The notes under the pieces were generated by a model. It did not search any database and was not told where the DNA came from. It worked only from the letters and a program-made list of their open reading frames with translations. 64,000 nt of DNA from Rhabditophanes sp. KR3021 (Eukaryota; Nematoda; Chromadorea; Rhabditida; Alloionematidae): assembly GCA_963281155.1 (NCBI GenBank), contig CAUJLY010000001.1, positions 4,650,001 through 4,714,000 of the forward strand, given 5' to 3'. The translations under genes were made by a program, and so were the position numbers. Shown piece by piece: positions 42,401-56,284 of this stretch (within the stretch, counting starts at the first letter, position 1; each line of letters opens with the position of its first letter).

Positions 42401-45400
42401 AGTAGTAAATGAAGTTAACAAATGAAGAGTGGATGTTTTGAATAAACGATCGAGTTATAGTGACGATACTAACATCGGCTTTCCTCGAATTCTTGTTTTA
42501 ATTGACAAGTCTTTTTTAAATAAAAATAAATAAAGAAATAGTGAACGAGGATATCATTTTGTGGAAATCTTTGTGAACAATTATATTTACTCCTGTTAAA
42601 GATAAAAGTTTAAATAAAGATTAACTAACGATAAGATTAATAGACAAAGGAAAACTCAGTGGTATAATATTAAATAGTACTAATAATGGTGAATGATATT
42701 TATGCTACAAATTAATGGTGATCTTTTTAGTGATATTCCAGGTTAGATATATTAACTTTAATAATATTGAAAAATTTGGAACTGATATCTCAAAAATGGA
42801 TAGACTAACCACCGCCTAATCGGAACAGAAGTTCAACGATTTGTAAATATGCGCAGTCCTCTAACTTGTCTCAACGTTTAGCTGTAATAATGGCGGCTTT
42901 TAAAGCAATTCAAATTTTAATATGTGTATCTTTATTTCCAAATATTAGTTCTATACTTTGTTTCTCAGCCAACACAAACTTCACCAGTGTCTTACTTTCT
43001 TCATTTATCTGATTGAACAGTTATCAAAATGTATATTAGTATTTTCAAATCTAAGAAACGGGTATTTCTTATTTTTATACGTACATTTGTCACCATTAAT
43101 AGTAGAAACGTATTTATTAGTGATTTGCACTTTTACAAGGTAAGGGAACTTTGGCCTAACTAATGAATGCATCTTTGAATTGTAGGTGTATTTTGTCCTC
43201 TTCACATAACAATATCAGTTGCAACTACTTATGTTAATATCACATATGTATATTTATACTGCTGGCAGGTTAAGGATACTTTTGAGTGATTAAGTGGTAA
43301 TTAAAATGAGATATTTCATATGCGATGCCACCATTTTAATTTGTGAAAAATGATAAGTTAACACTTGCAAAGGTCAAAAGTATCGAAAAGCAGGTGTTGA
43401 CTTGAAATTTGCAATATTTGGATTAAAACAGAAAGCACATTTGAAAACAGGTATTTTTTGAGTAGCAAGTCAGAACAATTAATTTGAAATAAAACAAAGA
43501 TAAGTGATGATTAATTAATCAACATTGTATGATAGTTGATCATGAGATCAAAATTAAACATATAAAATATGCAATAAGTGTAATGAAGTACTGATTAATA
43601 TCAACGAATGTAAATTACTTGGAAAGATTCCCAAACGTTTTAAGTAACGTCAGAAATTTACGTGAATTTAGACATACTTTACATTCATAATCTTTTGCTT
43701 AATAATTAGACAAATAGTAACAAATGTTCAGAAATGTGTAAACTTGACACGGCTCATAGAAAATTGCAACATTTTACTTTGCTTACTTCATTTGAATATT
43801 TGAATTTTTGGTGAAGTACGAAATATGTGCAGCACTTTTTTAGATCAACAAATGTAAATTAATAACAAACAAGAATAAATAAGGCCGAATGTTAATTATA
43901 GTGAGTTAGACTAAATAAGAAAAGTCCAAATAAATATTTCAAGTTGTTAAAAACCTATCATCATCACTTAATTTTAACTCCACCTTCACATACATCATCA
44001 TTTGAAAGGAATTGATAAAAAAAGCCTTCTCGACAAACCATTTTTATAAAAAACCTTTTGCCACTCATTATTTCAAAAAATAGAACAATAAAAAAATGCA
44101 AAAAGGAGAACATTCTTCAAAAGTATGTATAAAAAATTAGGCTAAATAGTATAAAAACTAACCTTTTGCCATCGTTCATTTTTTTATAGCGCAAAAAAGT
44201 TTGTATATACTGTTGATTTATTTTGGCGACTGAATAGAAAAAGAAACAAACTAGGTGATTCAAATAAGGTGTGCAATCAAATTGACTTACATAAAACATG
44301 ATTATGAGTTTATTTTTTCATTTACATTACAAAATTTTTTACGCAATTATTTTGTAAATAAGAGTTTTATAACGTTAATAATAGATTAATTTAGAAACAT
44401 GTGAATAAATTATAGCAAACAATTATTCGTTTATTGTTAAACCATCACGAGCATATTATAACTTATAATTCTCAGCAATGTAAAAAAATGTGAGGCAATC
44501 GCAGTTATTAAAAACATTGTAAATGTTGTTTTTTAACATTTTGATTTCAAACTTTATATATGATGATGGAGACGATTTTGTAACAATTTTTAATACAACA
44601 TATAGCTATTCATCTCATATACTTAATTTCTGTTCAGATAGAGGAATATTTATAAAATATTTGTAAATGTTAATCAGCTTTAATACTGAATGTTTAGTTA
44701 TTGTCTACTGATTAATTAAGGATTGAACATTTGGGTAAAGTTTTGTCATAAAATAACTTTCAAGTATATTATTAGAACGGAAACTACCAGGTTGTTGAAT
44801 CAATCGCTTTGATAGGCGTAATTATGAATAATGTAAATGCATCGCTAGACTCAATCTTTTTAAGTAATGTATTATAGCAAGATTAACATGATGAATAATG
44901 GATGTGTTTAGGGACAAAATCTGGAATGTGTGAAATTAATGCGGATCATAACAAAATCGACCTCACATATAGCGCATACGTTTGTATGAAGGTGAGTATA
45001 AGAAAATCACATATTTACTAGACTACTAAAAAATTGACGATCCTGCATAAAATCAACTAATTCAAATTAGTAGCTGTGCCATACACAAGGCTCATTAAAT
45101 CACCATTTATTATGAGTCTGTAATGCGATATTAAAGAATTCGTTAGTATAATAAAATGCATAATGTGACAACATTTGGTACTTGTCCATCCCCAACTTCA
45201 TTGGGCCATAAGATTTAAAAGCATAATAAAGATGTTCTTTGACCATGGATGTACATACTTGAAATATAATGAATAATACTCGTATTACTGAGCTTCTGGT
45301 GATCAAGATGGTTAAGTTATTTTGACTAGACTTTATGTAAACCAATATTATGCATTCAGTCAACTAATAAATCATACGAAATTAATAATAATGTAATTTA

Positions 45401-48400
45401 GACAGCTAATTTCTTGTACGACGTTTAATTATTTTTGTAAGGTCAAGAATTTAATAATAAATAAAAACCAAATAATATTAGATTCATTGAAAGTTTTTCG
45501 ATATTAGGTAAACAAATTCGTATCATTGCTGAAGATTAACGTATGCAGAAAAACATTTATTTAAAATGAACAATTTCGGCTACCGATAACTGTCTCTATT
45601 TTGTAAAAATATTTGTTGCCAAGGTTAACAATAACTTCTTATCAAAAAATCTAACAACACCATAATATAGCATAAAACAATATTAAATATATACACATAC
45701 AAACAAATATTTCTGAAACAGTAAGTTAGTCTTGGATAAAAATGTTGCCCGATTTCAAGGTTAGAAGCCTTAAAAAGTATGTGTTTATTTTGCATCGCTT
45801 CCAATTACGCATGCAGCTGCAAGTGTTGTAAATTTAACTTCAACCCTTTATTTTGCAAAACAACATAATTAGGAAGGTTGATTTAAATTTTGATTATTGG
45901 GATCTTAATTAGATTTTTTAAATACTTGCAATAATTGAGCAATCTAGGTACAAAGATAGATTAAAATAGATAAGTTAAAATATTTTCCCTTAAAAAACTA
46001 ACTGTTTGATAATATTTGGGAATAAATCCACCAAAAGACAGTGGGCGTTGTTTTTAATGAGCGAGATGATGAAACAATAGTACATAAGTTATTTTTTACT
46101 GAAAATAAAATTGGTTGTTGAATGGTGTTGTCCATAAATTGAAATAAATCAAAAATAAAAGTATCTGAATACATCCACAAGTAATAACAAAAGGCATTGT
46201 TTCTTTGTATAAGTCTCATTAACCCAATCCTAAAATATGGAGGTCCTCGTAGACAGAAAAAACATATTGTGTGCAATAATCGTTATCTTTTAAAACAGGA
46301 TAGTAAAATTTATGAAAATATATTATGCGTTCTTTGTCTTATAATGGGCATATTATTTAGAGCTAGTACTGATTTGTGTTAACAACAAAAGGTAATGAGT
46401 TCAAGATTCAATCGGTTATATTGAATATAACATGTTCTTTTAGCTACGAAAAAGTAAAGATTTAAATACCTTTGTTTTCGATGAATTGAGAGTACTATTC
46501 TAAACTTCAAATTTGAGTTGAAAGTTTTATAAATTAAGGATAATTAAAATATACAAAATATGTACACAACCAATATTTAATCAAATACGAATGTCACTCT
46601 TTTTTGTTTGTTTCCAATTTTAATTCTTTTTATCACATTAGCTAATTTTTTTGCAAAATACATTCTATTTAAAATAGTACTCTTAACGTTATTATTATGA
46701 GTTTTATTTAAAGAAGGTATCCCGCAGGTGTCAATATCAAAAAACTCAGCTGAGTATTCAGGTTGATCATATGTAAGATTCCTTTAGAAGTACAATTCCA
46801 AAGAGGAACCAAGAATACGGAAAAATTGATAGTTAATTTTACATAAACAACAATATAAGAAATCGCGAGTATATTCAAAGGGAGAGTAATTAAAATTAAA
46901 TATATAACTATTTGATCTGATACCGATATTTCTAATATTTTAAAGCCATCATGCTAAATAAATATTAGAAAAGTTTGTTTCAATAAAAAAGGAATATTTT
47001 GAATGAAAATTTATAGAAAAAATAACTTTTTACAAAAAATGACAAAGGTTTATCAAAGAAAGGTATACAATGATTCATATTCTTCAAATTTATAATTTCA
47101 TATGCAAACAATTATAATAAAAGTTCAAAGTATTAAAACTCTCTAGAATATTTACCTATTCCAAAATTGAACATTAATTAAGTTCATATAGTATGTAAGA
47201 ATAATATAGCATATTTGCTATAAACGGCACCAGCTGTTTATGATATTTCATCAAAAAGTAAACAAATTGAAAAGCAACTGTTTTAAATTTGATAATCAAC
47301 ATAACTCCCTCTAGGTCAGACAATAGTATTTCGTCTAGTGAAATACATTGTTTGAATCTAGACAACAATTATCACAAATAGACGTTTATTATTACATAAT
47401 AAAGTGTTTATTGTATTTTCTATTTATGTAGTTTCAAATTTGATAAATATAAGAATGTCAAGAGATTCAAAACACCTTTCTTATAACTTCCATGCATACA
47501 ACATCTGAATTTGTTTATTAAAGTATTAGTCTATACAAAAGTCATTTCGAATAATTTCAGCTTGTTAAAATATACTATCTAGACAGTTTGAAAGTAAATT
47601 AACAACCGTTTTTCACAATCTAAACATTATTTTAAAAGAAATTGATAAAAATCATGAACAATTTTACCTACATCAAAGTCATTAATTCTATTCTCATTGA
47701 ATCAACTGTTTGTGTTAAATGACTTTATATTCTTGTTACCTCCATACAAGTTTTTATTTGCTTTTTTATTGTAAATAAACAAGTTTTTACCTAAGCGAAT
47801 AAAAAGGGTTCCTTGAAAGAACAATTTTTATGAAAAGACATATCCACGATCATGTATGTACATTCATATTTTTAATAGAATCTTCAACATAATTTTAGAA
47901 TAGGAAGTTCGATAGAACAACAAGAAATAAATTTTAAAACGTTTAATGTGCTTCACAGTTTATGAATATCCTAAAAAATTATTTTTTTTGTAAATACAGA
48001 AAGTACTGTTTTTAAAGAAAAAATACTCAAATAAGATAAATATAAAATAAATTTTTAACGAGTTTATGTGATGATACAAAAAATCGAACTATTTATATAG
48101 TGTTTTATAAAAAATGGCATAAAAAATTAGAAATGTTTGTTTAAAAACAGCCCAAGTAAACGATCTGCGCATTAGATTGTACAATTGCAACATTTAAAAC
48201 ATCAACAGTCATTTTTTCTAACTAAACAATCAACTCCACCTTCATTTAAAAAACGAATGTTGTTTTTACGTATCTCAAACATATTTATTTTACTCTCCCA
48301 AATGAGTTATTCTAATCTAATTGGCTTTATCACAACAAAGCAAATATACGAAATAAACATTTACTTTTTGACAGTCAGCACTTTCATAGGAGTTCCAAAA

Positions 48401-51400
48401 ATGTTTTTAATAGCTATTTTAGAAATCATCTAAACTATGATGCTTTTTATTATGGATAGTTTGAGGGTGGTTAATGTTTCAAATTCAAAATGACATTATG
48501 TAAACATTTTGATACTTTTAAATATGTTCGAGTTTAGTTGCATGACTAACTATTTTGAGCCAAACAAATAAAATGATAAAATAAATGTGTTTCGTCGCAA
48601 AAAAGGTATTGCGAGAAAAAGAATAATTTAGTTTAAATGAATAAAGATATTGCTCTTTTTTGCAACTACAGAGAAAAGAAGTTAATTCACTACCACAAGT
48701 ATTTAGTAATTCAATTTAGCATTAAATAAATGTATATTAATGGTTTCTTGCCAATTCCAGACAATACCAATATGCTTTAACAATAGAAATAATGGAAGGA
48801 TCTTAAAATATCTCAATTAAGTACATATTCAATGGAACATACAAGAATATTACAAACTTACGAACATGTATAATTAATTTAGCCAATTGTATCATATTCA
48901 ATTGTGTGATCCCAATGGATATATGTATTATGAATAAATGCTGGATTTCGCCCATTTAAACTATTCAATACTCTTTATATTATTTAGTTTTTGTCATTTT
49001 CATTTATCCCTTAAATAAATAATATATACCGCAAAAATGTAACCTATCCAACATTTTTTATTTATTTTTTTGCCAACACTTTTTACTACTAGTTTTTGAC
49101 TGAGACAACTCCTACCTTTTTCTCAACAAAAAGATTTGGAAAATGTGTGCGACTTGACGAGAAAGTAATTTTTATTCTTTGAAGAAACACTGAATTCAAA
49201 TTTAAAATATTTAAGTTAGTCATTTTTTAAAGCTAAATGTTTTTGTACGTATCATTAGATCACTAAAAAGTTACTGCTCCGTGGTTACATTTTTGTTCAT
49301 CCATCTAATAAAGCAAGTTTAGATGACATAAAATAAGAGGTAGAGTAGTTGATTTTTTTGATAATAGTGATTACGAAAAAAATTAAGGACAAAAGCTAGT
49401 TACTATTAAAAAATGACTGCTTGAGGATTGAATGTATTTGTTTAAGGTGATGTTAGAATAATGTTTCAAGTGGACTAAAAAATATTTGTATTTTTAGAAA
49501 AAGTGACATTTCAAAATATAAATAATAGATTGTTATCTAATGTTCATCATCATTGCTGAAACCTATAAAATAATCTAAAGAATATTAAATATCAGTTTTA
49601 ATTTGTAGTGCTTAAAACTATGCAATTTGAGAGATTTTTTAGAAAAAAGAACATTCAAAAAGCTACAATTTTAGAGATTGTTATTAGAACATTGAGGGTA
49701 AAAAATAGACATTCACATTCTAAATAATTAGGAAAAATAAAGACAACATTTTATTGGAAGAACCAAATAAGATATACATAATTGAAATAAAATAATTATT
49801 ATTCAGTCTCAATAATCTTACATTTTTTCAACTCTTGTGTTCTCATTAGTTTTATCAAACATCCTAATTCTATAAAATTAGACGACAAACATACTATTTA
49901 TTGAGATGTTTTATCAACAAAAAATTGCATTTTAAATTTAAAACCATTAATTTTAAAACTTCTTTGAAATGGGACTTTTTGGATAATTCTGATAAAGCGT
50001 TCTTTTAGAGTGCATACAAATGATGTACGCAAGAAACATTTTTTTACTACAAATATTTATGTTTATTCTAAGGATAATATTCCAATTATTTCACAAATAA
50101 TAACTCATAGGGGTTGTGCTCAAAATTAAATTATTTTTTCTTCAGATTAATGCTCTTTAACAATAATTTTTTTCATAAATAGTACGTGTGACAAAATCTC
50201 ATACTTAACATGGATAAAGAAACCTTAGAACTATAAAAAAATTAAGATTATCTAAGCTTACATATGTAGGTTCAAACAGCAAATGCTGTATTTTAATATA
50301 AGTTTCAACGCTTTGAGCAAGATAGTAATTTGGTAATGACATTTTATAAATTAAATAAGCTTATCTTTGTCTTTGGCATAATATAATTTCATTTTGCAAA
50401 AACCTATCCGTCTAAACATTAATCTGCTTTGTAAAATTAATTTTTTAAATAATCTGTTTGACTTTTGATTATCTTGCATATTAATGTCTCTTATAACATA
50501 TAAAAATCTGAATAAATTATTAAAAAGAATCTATGTTACATTTTGTGACTACAAGTAATGCTTTTACAAAATCAAATTCATTAATAAAGTGCTATATATT
50601 AATAAGGTCGATTTTGTATACTAAAAAATCATATTTTCCTTTAAGAACTATTTGACTATAAAAAGTACATACGCGCAAAAATGGTGTGAAATACTTATTT
50701 ACGTATATGAATATTTCTTTTATATAGTAGGTTTGCAAATTGCCCGAGATTATTTCAAGATGTTTTAAAACAGGACAGGTAAATAATTTGTTGATTTAAT
50801 ATTGTGTCTAGTCTCAATATATATTTTATGAAATGTGTTGCATAGTAGTAAATAATAAATCATATTTGGTGCGTATTTTAACTACAAAGTATACATTTAA
50901 TTGTGGCGAGGAAATGGCGAAAAAATGAGCACTTCATCTAATAATTTAGAAATGTTGAATAGTAAAAAATAATAAAAATGGCACAAAAAGGATGCCTTTG
51001 TGAAAGGTATAATTACGCAAGACAATGCGAATCCTGTATTATTATAAAGGAAAATAACATTAACACATCAAAGAAGGTTAAAATTTTACAATTCAAATAT
51101 AACTGTCTCAGTATATCTATTTAGAGACAAATTTCTTTTTGTCATTTTGAAATCAGCTGAATTTTCATTATGATTAAAAGATGCAACAACTGAGTCCATT
51201 AAATGTGAAACATAAAATAACGAACAAAAACATGTATCAGCTGTGATGAAACAGCTGTCTTTTTTGGCAACTTGTCAAGGAAAGATAAACTTTGGTTTAA
51301 AACAATTGCGCACAGCTATTTACCTTAATCAAAATAACTTCCAACAACTTACTTCAAATTATTTCAATTCTTATAAATTCTAATAATATCCTAATGACAT

Positions 51401-51664
51401 ATCAAAATATAATGAAAGCTTTAGAATGAATGTTAATACATTTAATTTATGTACTTAATGTAATCATTTGTGTCTTTGTTAAACATAGAACTTAACAATT
51501 ATATTAACAAATGATTTTTGATAACGTGCATGTTATTATTAAATATAAATGGTATTTTAACAGCTGAACAAGAAGCAAATTATTCCTTATACAAGTTAAA
51601 ACAATTTGTTTGAAAAGTATTTATATAATTTTTAAAGTCAGCCAATGCAATACAAAATCAAAAA

Positions 51665-53100
51665 TTATTCGTCTGACTGGCATAAAATATAAAATTTTGT
51701 TGAACAGTCGGTAGCAATCCATTGCAATGTTTTCTTGTCTAAGTATACACATTCTCCAGCACTAATAGAATTAATTGACGTTCCAAAGTTGTTATAAGAC
51801 AGAGGTTGATTATTACCCCATTTACAGGTACTTAACGTTTCACCAACTTTGCATCTCAATCCCAACCATAGATTGCTTTCAAAGTGACTCATTTGCTTAG
51901 AAATAGCTCGTTGCTTCTAAATTAAATATAAAATAAGCTTATGTAATTAGAAAAACTTACTAGATTATCGTCAATTACAGGTAAGTGCATTGCATAATCG
52001 GCACAAATTTGATCTCCAACATTTCTTGAATACGGATTTGTATATACTCTCTATAAATTTAAGTAAATATTAAAATAAAGAAGGAATAAAATTACCTTGT
52101 TATAACATTTGTTATCAATTAGTCTTATATGGTCATGTTTTTTGCATTCCAACATTGTGTAAGTGTCTCTTTTTTCGCAAATAAAAGGTAGCTTCGTATT
52201 TCCAGAGATGTCTTCTTCAATACAATGCCATTCAGCATCTGCTAAACTATAAACTCCAAAACATGGTAACTTCTCAACTTTAATTGAAAATTCGATGATC
52301 CCATTTGTTTTTAGATCTATACAAGTATGTTGATCAAGGCATTTGAATCCTGCGAAAATATAAAAATGTTTTACTTTTGAGAGTGATTTGTATAATTTTT
52401 TAATTGCAAATACATCTAAATCTGAAGTTAGTTGCAACAATTCCGATGAAAACATTTGGCACTTTTCTTCTCTAGAATGCCCAACAGTGTCCGGAATGAA
52501 CAATTTATAGCATCTTTTGTTTACACCTAACAAAAAATCATTATCTGTTGGACAATGATTAAGAAAGTCATCTCTTTTAAGGACTTCTTCAAGAGCACTT
52601 ATGTCGACAGGTGAATAATCGTGACTGTCTTTGGAAAAGGAACTTGCAGACAGAATTGCGGCACCAGTGTTGCTTTTATCAAATATAACAACTGACGCTC
52701 TTCTGTCAGTAGACGTTTTTTCATTCGAGTGATCATATTCTTTCCTCATAATTTGAACAGTTGACAAGTCATCTTTTCTTTTTAGAACTGTTCCGCTGCC
52801 ATAGTTTGAATTTTCCCCTAATAAACTGTTTATGTTTGAATTGTTTTGTTTTTCATTTTGAGTAAACAGCGGTTTAACAATTTTTCTTTGAGGCGACTTA
52901 TTTGATATCCAGTTGTGAGTGTTTTCAACAATCATTGCATCGTCTGTTTCTCGAGGATTAGGATTGATTGTGTTTTTGGCAGAAACAACACCTCCATGTT
53001 TAACGTTTCTGTAATTAATTAAAGCAAGAGAAAGTGCAACAAACAGAATAACGAGCATGAAACATATGAAACAAAGAAAACGCTTTGATCTAGAAGACAT
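51665..53100 (-). CDS. Type II transmembrane protein with two C-type lectin-like domains
   Basis: Three exons, 53100..52096, 52050..51961 and 51916..51665, joined by 45- and 44-bp GT-AG introns, give 448 residues. A short basic cytoplasmic tail (MSSRSKR) precedes one membrane segment (FLCFICFMLVILFVALSLALI), with no cleavable signal, so the bulk is extracellular. After a disordered stalk (about residues 30-175) come two CTLDs. The first runs from NHCPTDNDFLLGVNKRCYKLF to WHCIEEDISGNTKLPFICEK. The second runs from ECKKHDHIRLIDNKCYNK to WIATDCSTKFYILCQ. The second has the WLGL core, but QPLSYNNF stands where QPD would be and WIATD replaces WND, so classical calcium-dependent sugar binding is doubtful. 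Nematode CLEC families are often linked to immunity; a role here is inference. Confidence 0.86.
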
Positions 53101-53206
53101 AATAAAACGAAATACAAAAAAGGTATCAGTTTCGAAAATAGGAGAGTAAAGGGCCTTTATTAATTCTTAAAATTTGCATAAACAAATACACGTACACCAC
53201 GCTTTA

Positions 53207-53738
53207 TTAATCAGAAAAAACTAAATCAACCGCTCTTTTACGTTTTTTGACAGTTTTTTGAATTTTTGGAGTAACAACAGTTCTTTTTCTTGGTGCGGAT
53301 AAGACTGTTTCTGACGGCATTTTAGTTATGAATGTCTTCTGTTTACTGATATCCATAATTGAATACAATATAAACCTTATCCTTTCTTGAATGTTTTTTG
53401 TAACCTTTGTAAGGCATATATCCTCTAGTACATAGCTCAGTGTCAAAGTGTCATTATCTATTCGAGTTATTAATAATGCCTCTTCATTCAAGATTTTCCT
53501 AAATAAGCAATACGATTAATTACAGCCAAGCGCTATCAACATACCTCCATTTATGTTCCAATAATGATTTTGCAATATTTCCTAGCATCTTTTGACGTGC
53601 CTCAATTTTAAAGTGGCCTTCATAAACAGCGTCATATCCATTTGTTAACAACATCCTATCTCTTTCGTCGAACCAGAGTAAGGCGAATCTTTCGCCATTA
53701 TAATAACAATTGGTAAATATAAGCTTAGAATCATCCAT
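53207..53738 (-). CDS. Small protein with globular head and basic C-terminal motif (possible XRCC4-superfamily member)
   Basis: Two exons, 53738..53545 and 53498..53207, with a 46-bp GT-AG intron, give 161 residues. The first about 100 look globular with alternating strands (FALLWFDERDRMLLTNGYDA, ALLITRIDNDTLTLSYVLED), followed by a helix (KNIQERIRFILYSIMDIS) and a short basic, disordered tail ending KKRKRAVDLVFSD. Size, order (beta head, short helix, Lys-rich tail ending in hydrophobic-Phe-Ser/Asp) and the head's LL-x-D-W style resemble PAXX/XLF of the XRCC4 superfamily, which bind Ku in end joining. This is a weak pattern match, not an identification. Downstream neighbour is the lectin gene, same strand. 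Confidence 0.6.
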
Positions 53739-54424
53739 TTATAATGTTTCTGCAAAAAGAATTGATTGACAAAATAACAAAATAGTATAGAAATGTAAGA
53801 GTATGCAGAATTTGTGTTTAATGTTACTTTTATCAGTTTAAACAATCTGATAGAAATTGCCTTCAATTATGGGTTTAAATTTACCAATATGAAAAAAATA
53901 ATAAGATCACATGTATTTTGTAAATTTGGAAATAGTTTACATTTATAACGTCTAATGGTATAGGAATAAAAGTATGCACGTACGCGTCAACATATTTCAA
54001 AATAAATTCTTAAATTATGTCTATATTGGCTTTAATTGAGAATTTCAAAGAATCTTTCAAGTCAAAATTCACTTTAATATTTTCGTACACAATATAAACA
54101 TATTGCGATCAACAAATAGACACTTTAATGCACGCTCAAAGATAGGAGTTAAAATTTCATCTGTCCGCATAATGTTAGCATCCCATTTGAATTTGATCTT
54201 TGCACGTTTATTCTTTATCAGTTGTTGATACTTACTAAAAAACATTTTATACATACTTTTTTGATCATCTTTTGCACATCGTTTATACAATCACTCGCCG
54301 ATTAATCATTCCAAAATCATCTTCAACCAAAAAAAGATCAAATTGAGTTAAAGGTGATAAATATATTTTGTTTTAAAAATTGGTATAAATGTCAACTTCA
54401 TTTTGTTAAATTTGTCACTTCAAA
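53739..54424. other. Divergent intergenic region upstream of UGT 1
   Basis: About 690 bp. A 73-residue ORF at 54069..54290 (-), beginning MYKRCAKDDQKSMYKMFFSK, is charged and globular-looking but unsupported by any partner exon; it could be a small gene fragment. Otherwise nothing seen. Confidence 0.35.
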
Positions 54425-56121
54425 ATGCATTTTCTAAATTATCTAATTCTTGCTAGTATTTTAACATTGGTTCACAACTATAAAATTTTATATGTAGTTC
54501 CCGCATTCGGACCCAGTCATATAAAGTTTATGGGTTCAACATGTGATATTTTAGCTGCTGCTGGACATGAAGTACACTTCTTTATTCCCGCTCTTGATAT
54601 AGGAATTGAAAAAACAGGAACAAAACTTTGTAAAGTATTAACAACTGAAAAAACAAGTGATCTTAATGAATTAGTCAGTAATAGGGATGCTTTTCAAACA
54701 AGCCTATGGAATAAAGACATGTTGTCCTACACTTCTTTTATGAAGATGGTTGAAATGCTGAAAATGAATGCTGCTGTGAATTGCAAACGATTATTCTATA
54801 ACGATACTTTGACTGAATATATGAGAAATCAGAAATATGATCTGGGATTAGGCGAAGCATTTTTCTATTCTCATTTTGCATTATTTAAACATTGGAGAAT
54901 AGATCGGCACATCGCGATGACCGCTGGAGGTATTCAGAGTAGTCATTATAAGTACATGGGATTGACTTTCCCAATAGCACAGCTTCCGGATATGTCGACA
55001 ATAGCAACAGATAAGGAAATGGGATTCTTCAATAGGATACGTAATATTTGGTCCTTCTATCTATCAACACAATTTACCGAAAATGTGATTGATGCTGAAC
55101 AAAGTATCATCGATGCTAAATTTGGAGGTGGATTTTATGACATTAGACAACAGTTTAGGGATTCATCCTTTTTGATGACAAATAATGACAATTTGATATC
55201 CTATGCCGTTGGAGTTACATCCAAAATTGTTTCTATCGGTGGTCTTAGTATTCCAAGTTATAAAAAAGTTGACCCTGAATATGATGCCATGTTATCAAAA
55301 TCTAAAACAACAATCCTCATTAGTTTTGGCAGTGTTGCTAAAAGTGTGCTAATGCCTTTAAAAATGAAGGAATCATTTATTAAAGTTATCAAGCAAAATC
55401 CCGAAACAACATTTTTATGGAAATATGAGCAAGTAGACGATCCATTACTTAAAGGAATAGACAACCTCTGCGTTTTAAATTGGACAAAACAAAGCGATTT
55501 GCTCTATGATAGCCGTCTGAATGGGTTCATCACCCACGGGGGTAAACATTTCTTTGGTTAATGTTCTTTTAATATACCAAATTGATTTAGGCTTGAACTC
55601 AATCACAGAAGCTGGACATACTGGCACGCCCGTTATCGTTATTCCCCTTTTTGCTGATCAATTGTACATTTCCCAGGAAGCAAACTATATTTTATTAATT
55701 TTATTATCTTTTCAGTTCAAATGCAAAAATAATGGAAAAATTGCAAGTTGGAATATATTTAAGTAAAGATGATGCTGCCAATGAGGAAAAGTTGGCAGAA
55801 GCTGTTCAAAAATTGTTGGTCAAAGATGGTGAACTTTCAAAAAATGCATTTAGATTGAAACAAATGTTAGCAAATAGGCCATACAATCAAACGGAAGTTT
55901 TCATCAAGCATGTGGAATTCGCAGCTCGGTTTGGTAAATTAAATAATCTCAATATGGAAGGGCATGACATTAGTATCTTCACATATGCATTACTCGATAT
56001 AATTGCCTTCGGAATTGTGGTCTTGCTTTTGATCGTGGGATTGATTGTGTGTACGATTCGTAAAATAATAAGCTATTTTTCGAGCAAAACAGTTTCTCCA
56101 ATTCAAAAGAAAACGAATTAA
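54425..56121 (+). CDS. UDP-glycosyltransferase 1 (nematode UGT family)
   Basis: Conjugates sugars from UDP-donors to small lipophilic molecules in the ER lumen. Exons 54425..55541, 55591..55663 and 55716..56121, with 49- and 52-bp GT-AG introns, give 531 residues, the usual length. It has a signal peptide (MHFLNYLILASILTLVHN), a KILYVVPAFGPSHIKFM start of the acceptor domain with the likely catalytic His, and LISFGSVAKSVLMPLKMKES. The donor-binding signature FITHGG then, across the intron, LNSITEAGHTGTP follows, and then PLFADQ with FSNAKIMEK after the second intron. A C-terminal membrane anchor (DIIAFGIVVLLLIVGLIV) precedes a Lys-rich cytoplasmic tail. It is tandem with UGT 2, 163 bp upstream of it. 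Confidence 0.94.
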
Positions 56122-56284
56122 AAAATGATAACTTCATTATTAAACATGTTTATACTAATAAATTATACAATTTAAGTTTCTCTCATTTTTATTAATTGTT
56201 TACCATCTGTATTAAATCTGCATAACTTATCAATCCCTTGTTATAAATATCCCATTCTAGACATTTATTGTCATAATTGCGAAA

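Larger units (their letters stand above)
34182..51664. other. 17-kb AT-rich region without supportable genes
   Basis: No ORF here exceeds about 92 residues, and none has family likeness, a conserved motif or plausible exon partners. It contains a three-copy tandem repeat near 35.6 kb, a strong hairpin near 36.4 kb and a two-copy 25-bp duplication near 40.73 kb, each reported elsewhere. I found no tRNA, snRNA or spliced-leader sequence by eye. It may hold long non-coding or regulatory sequence of the flanking genes, or simply be old repeat debris. Confidence 0.55.

Noticed and set aside
34182..51664. Short ORFs such as 45998..46276 and 39397..39633
   Set aside because: Lengths are within chance for this AT content, composition is biased to Ile/Asn/Lys/Phe, and no motif or exon partner is seen.
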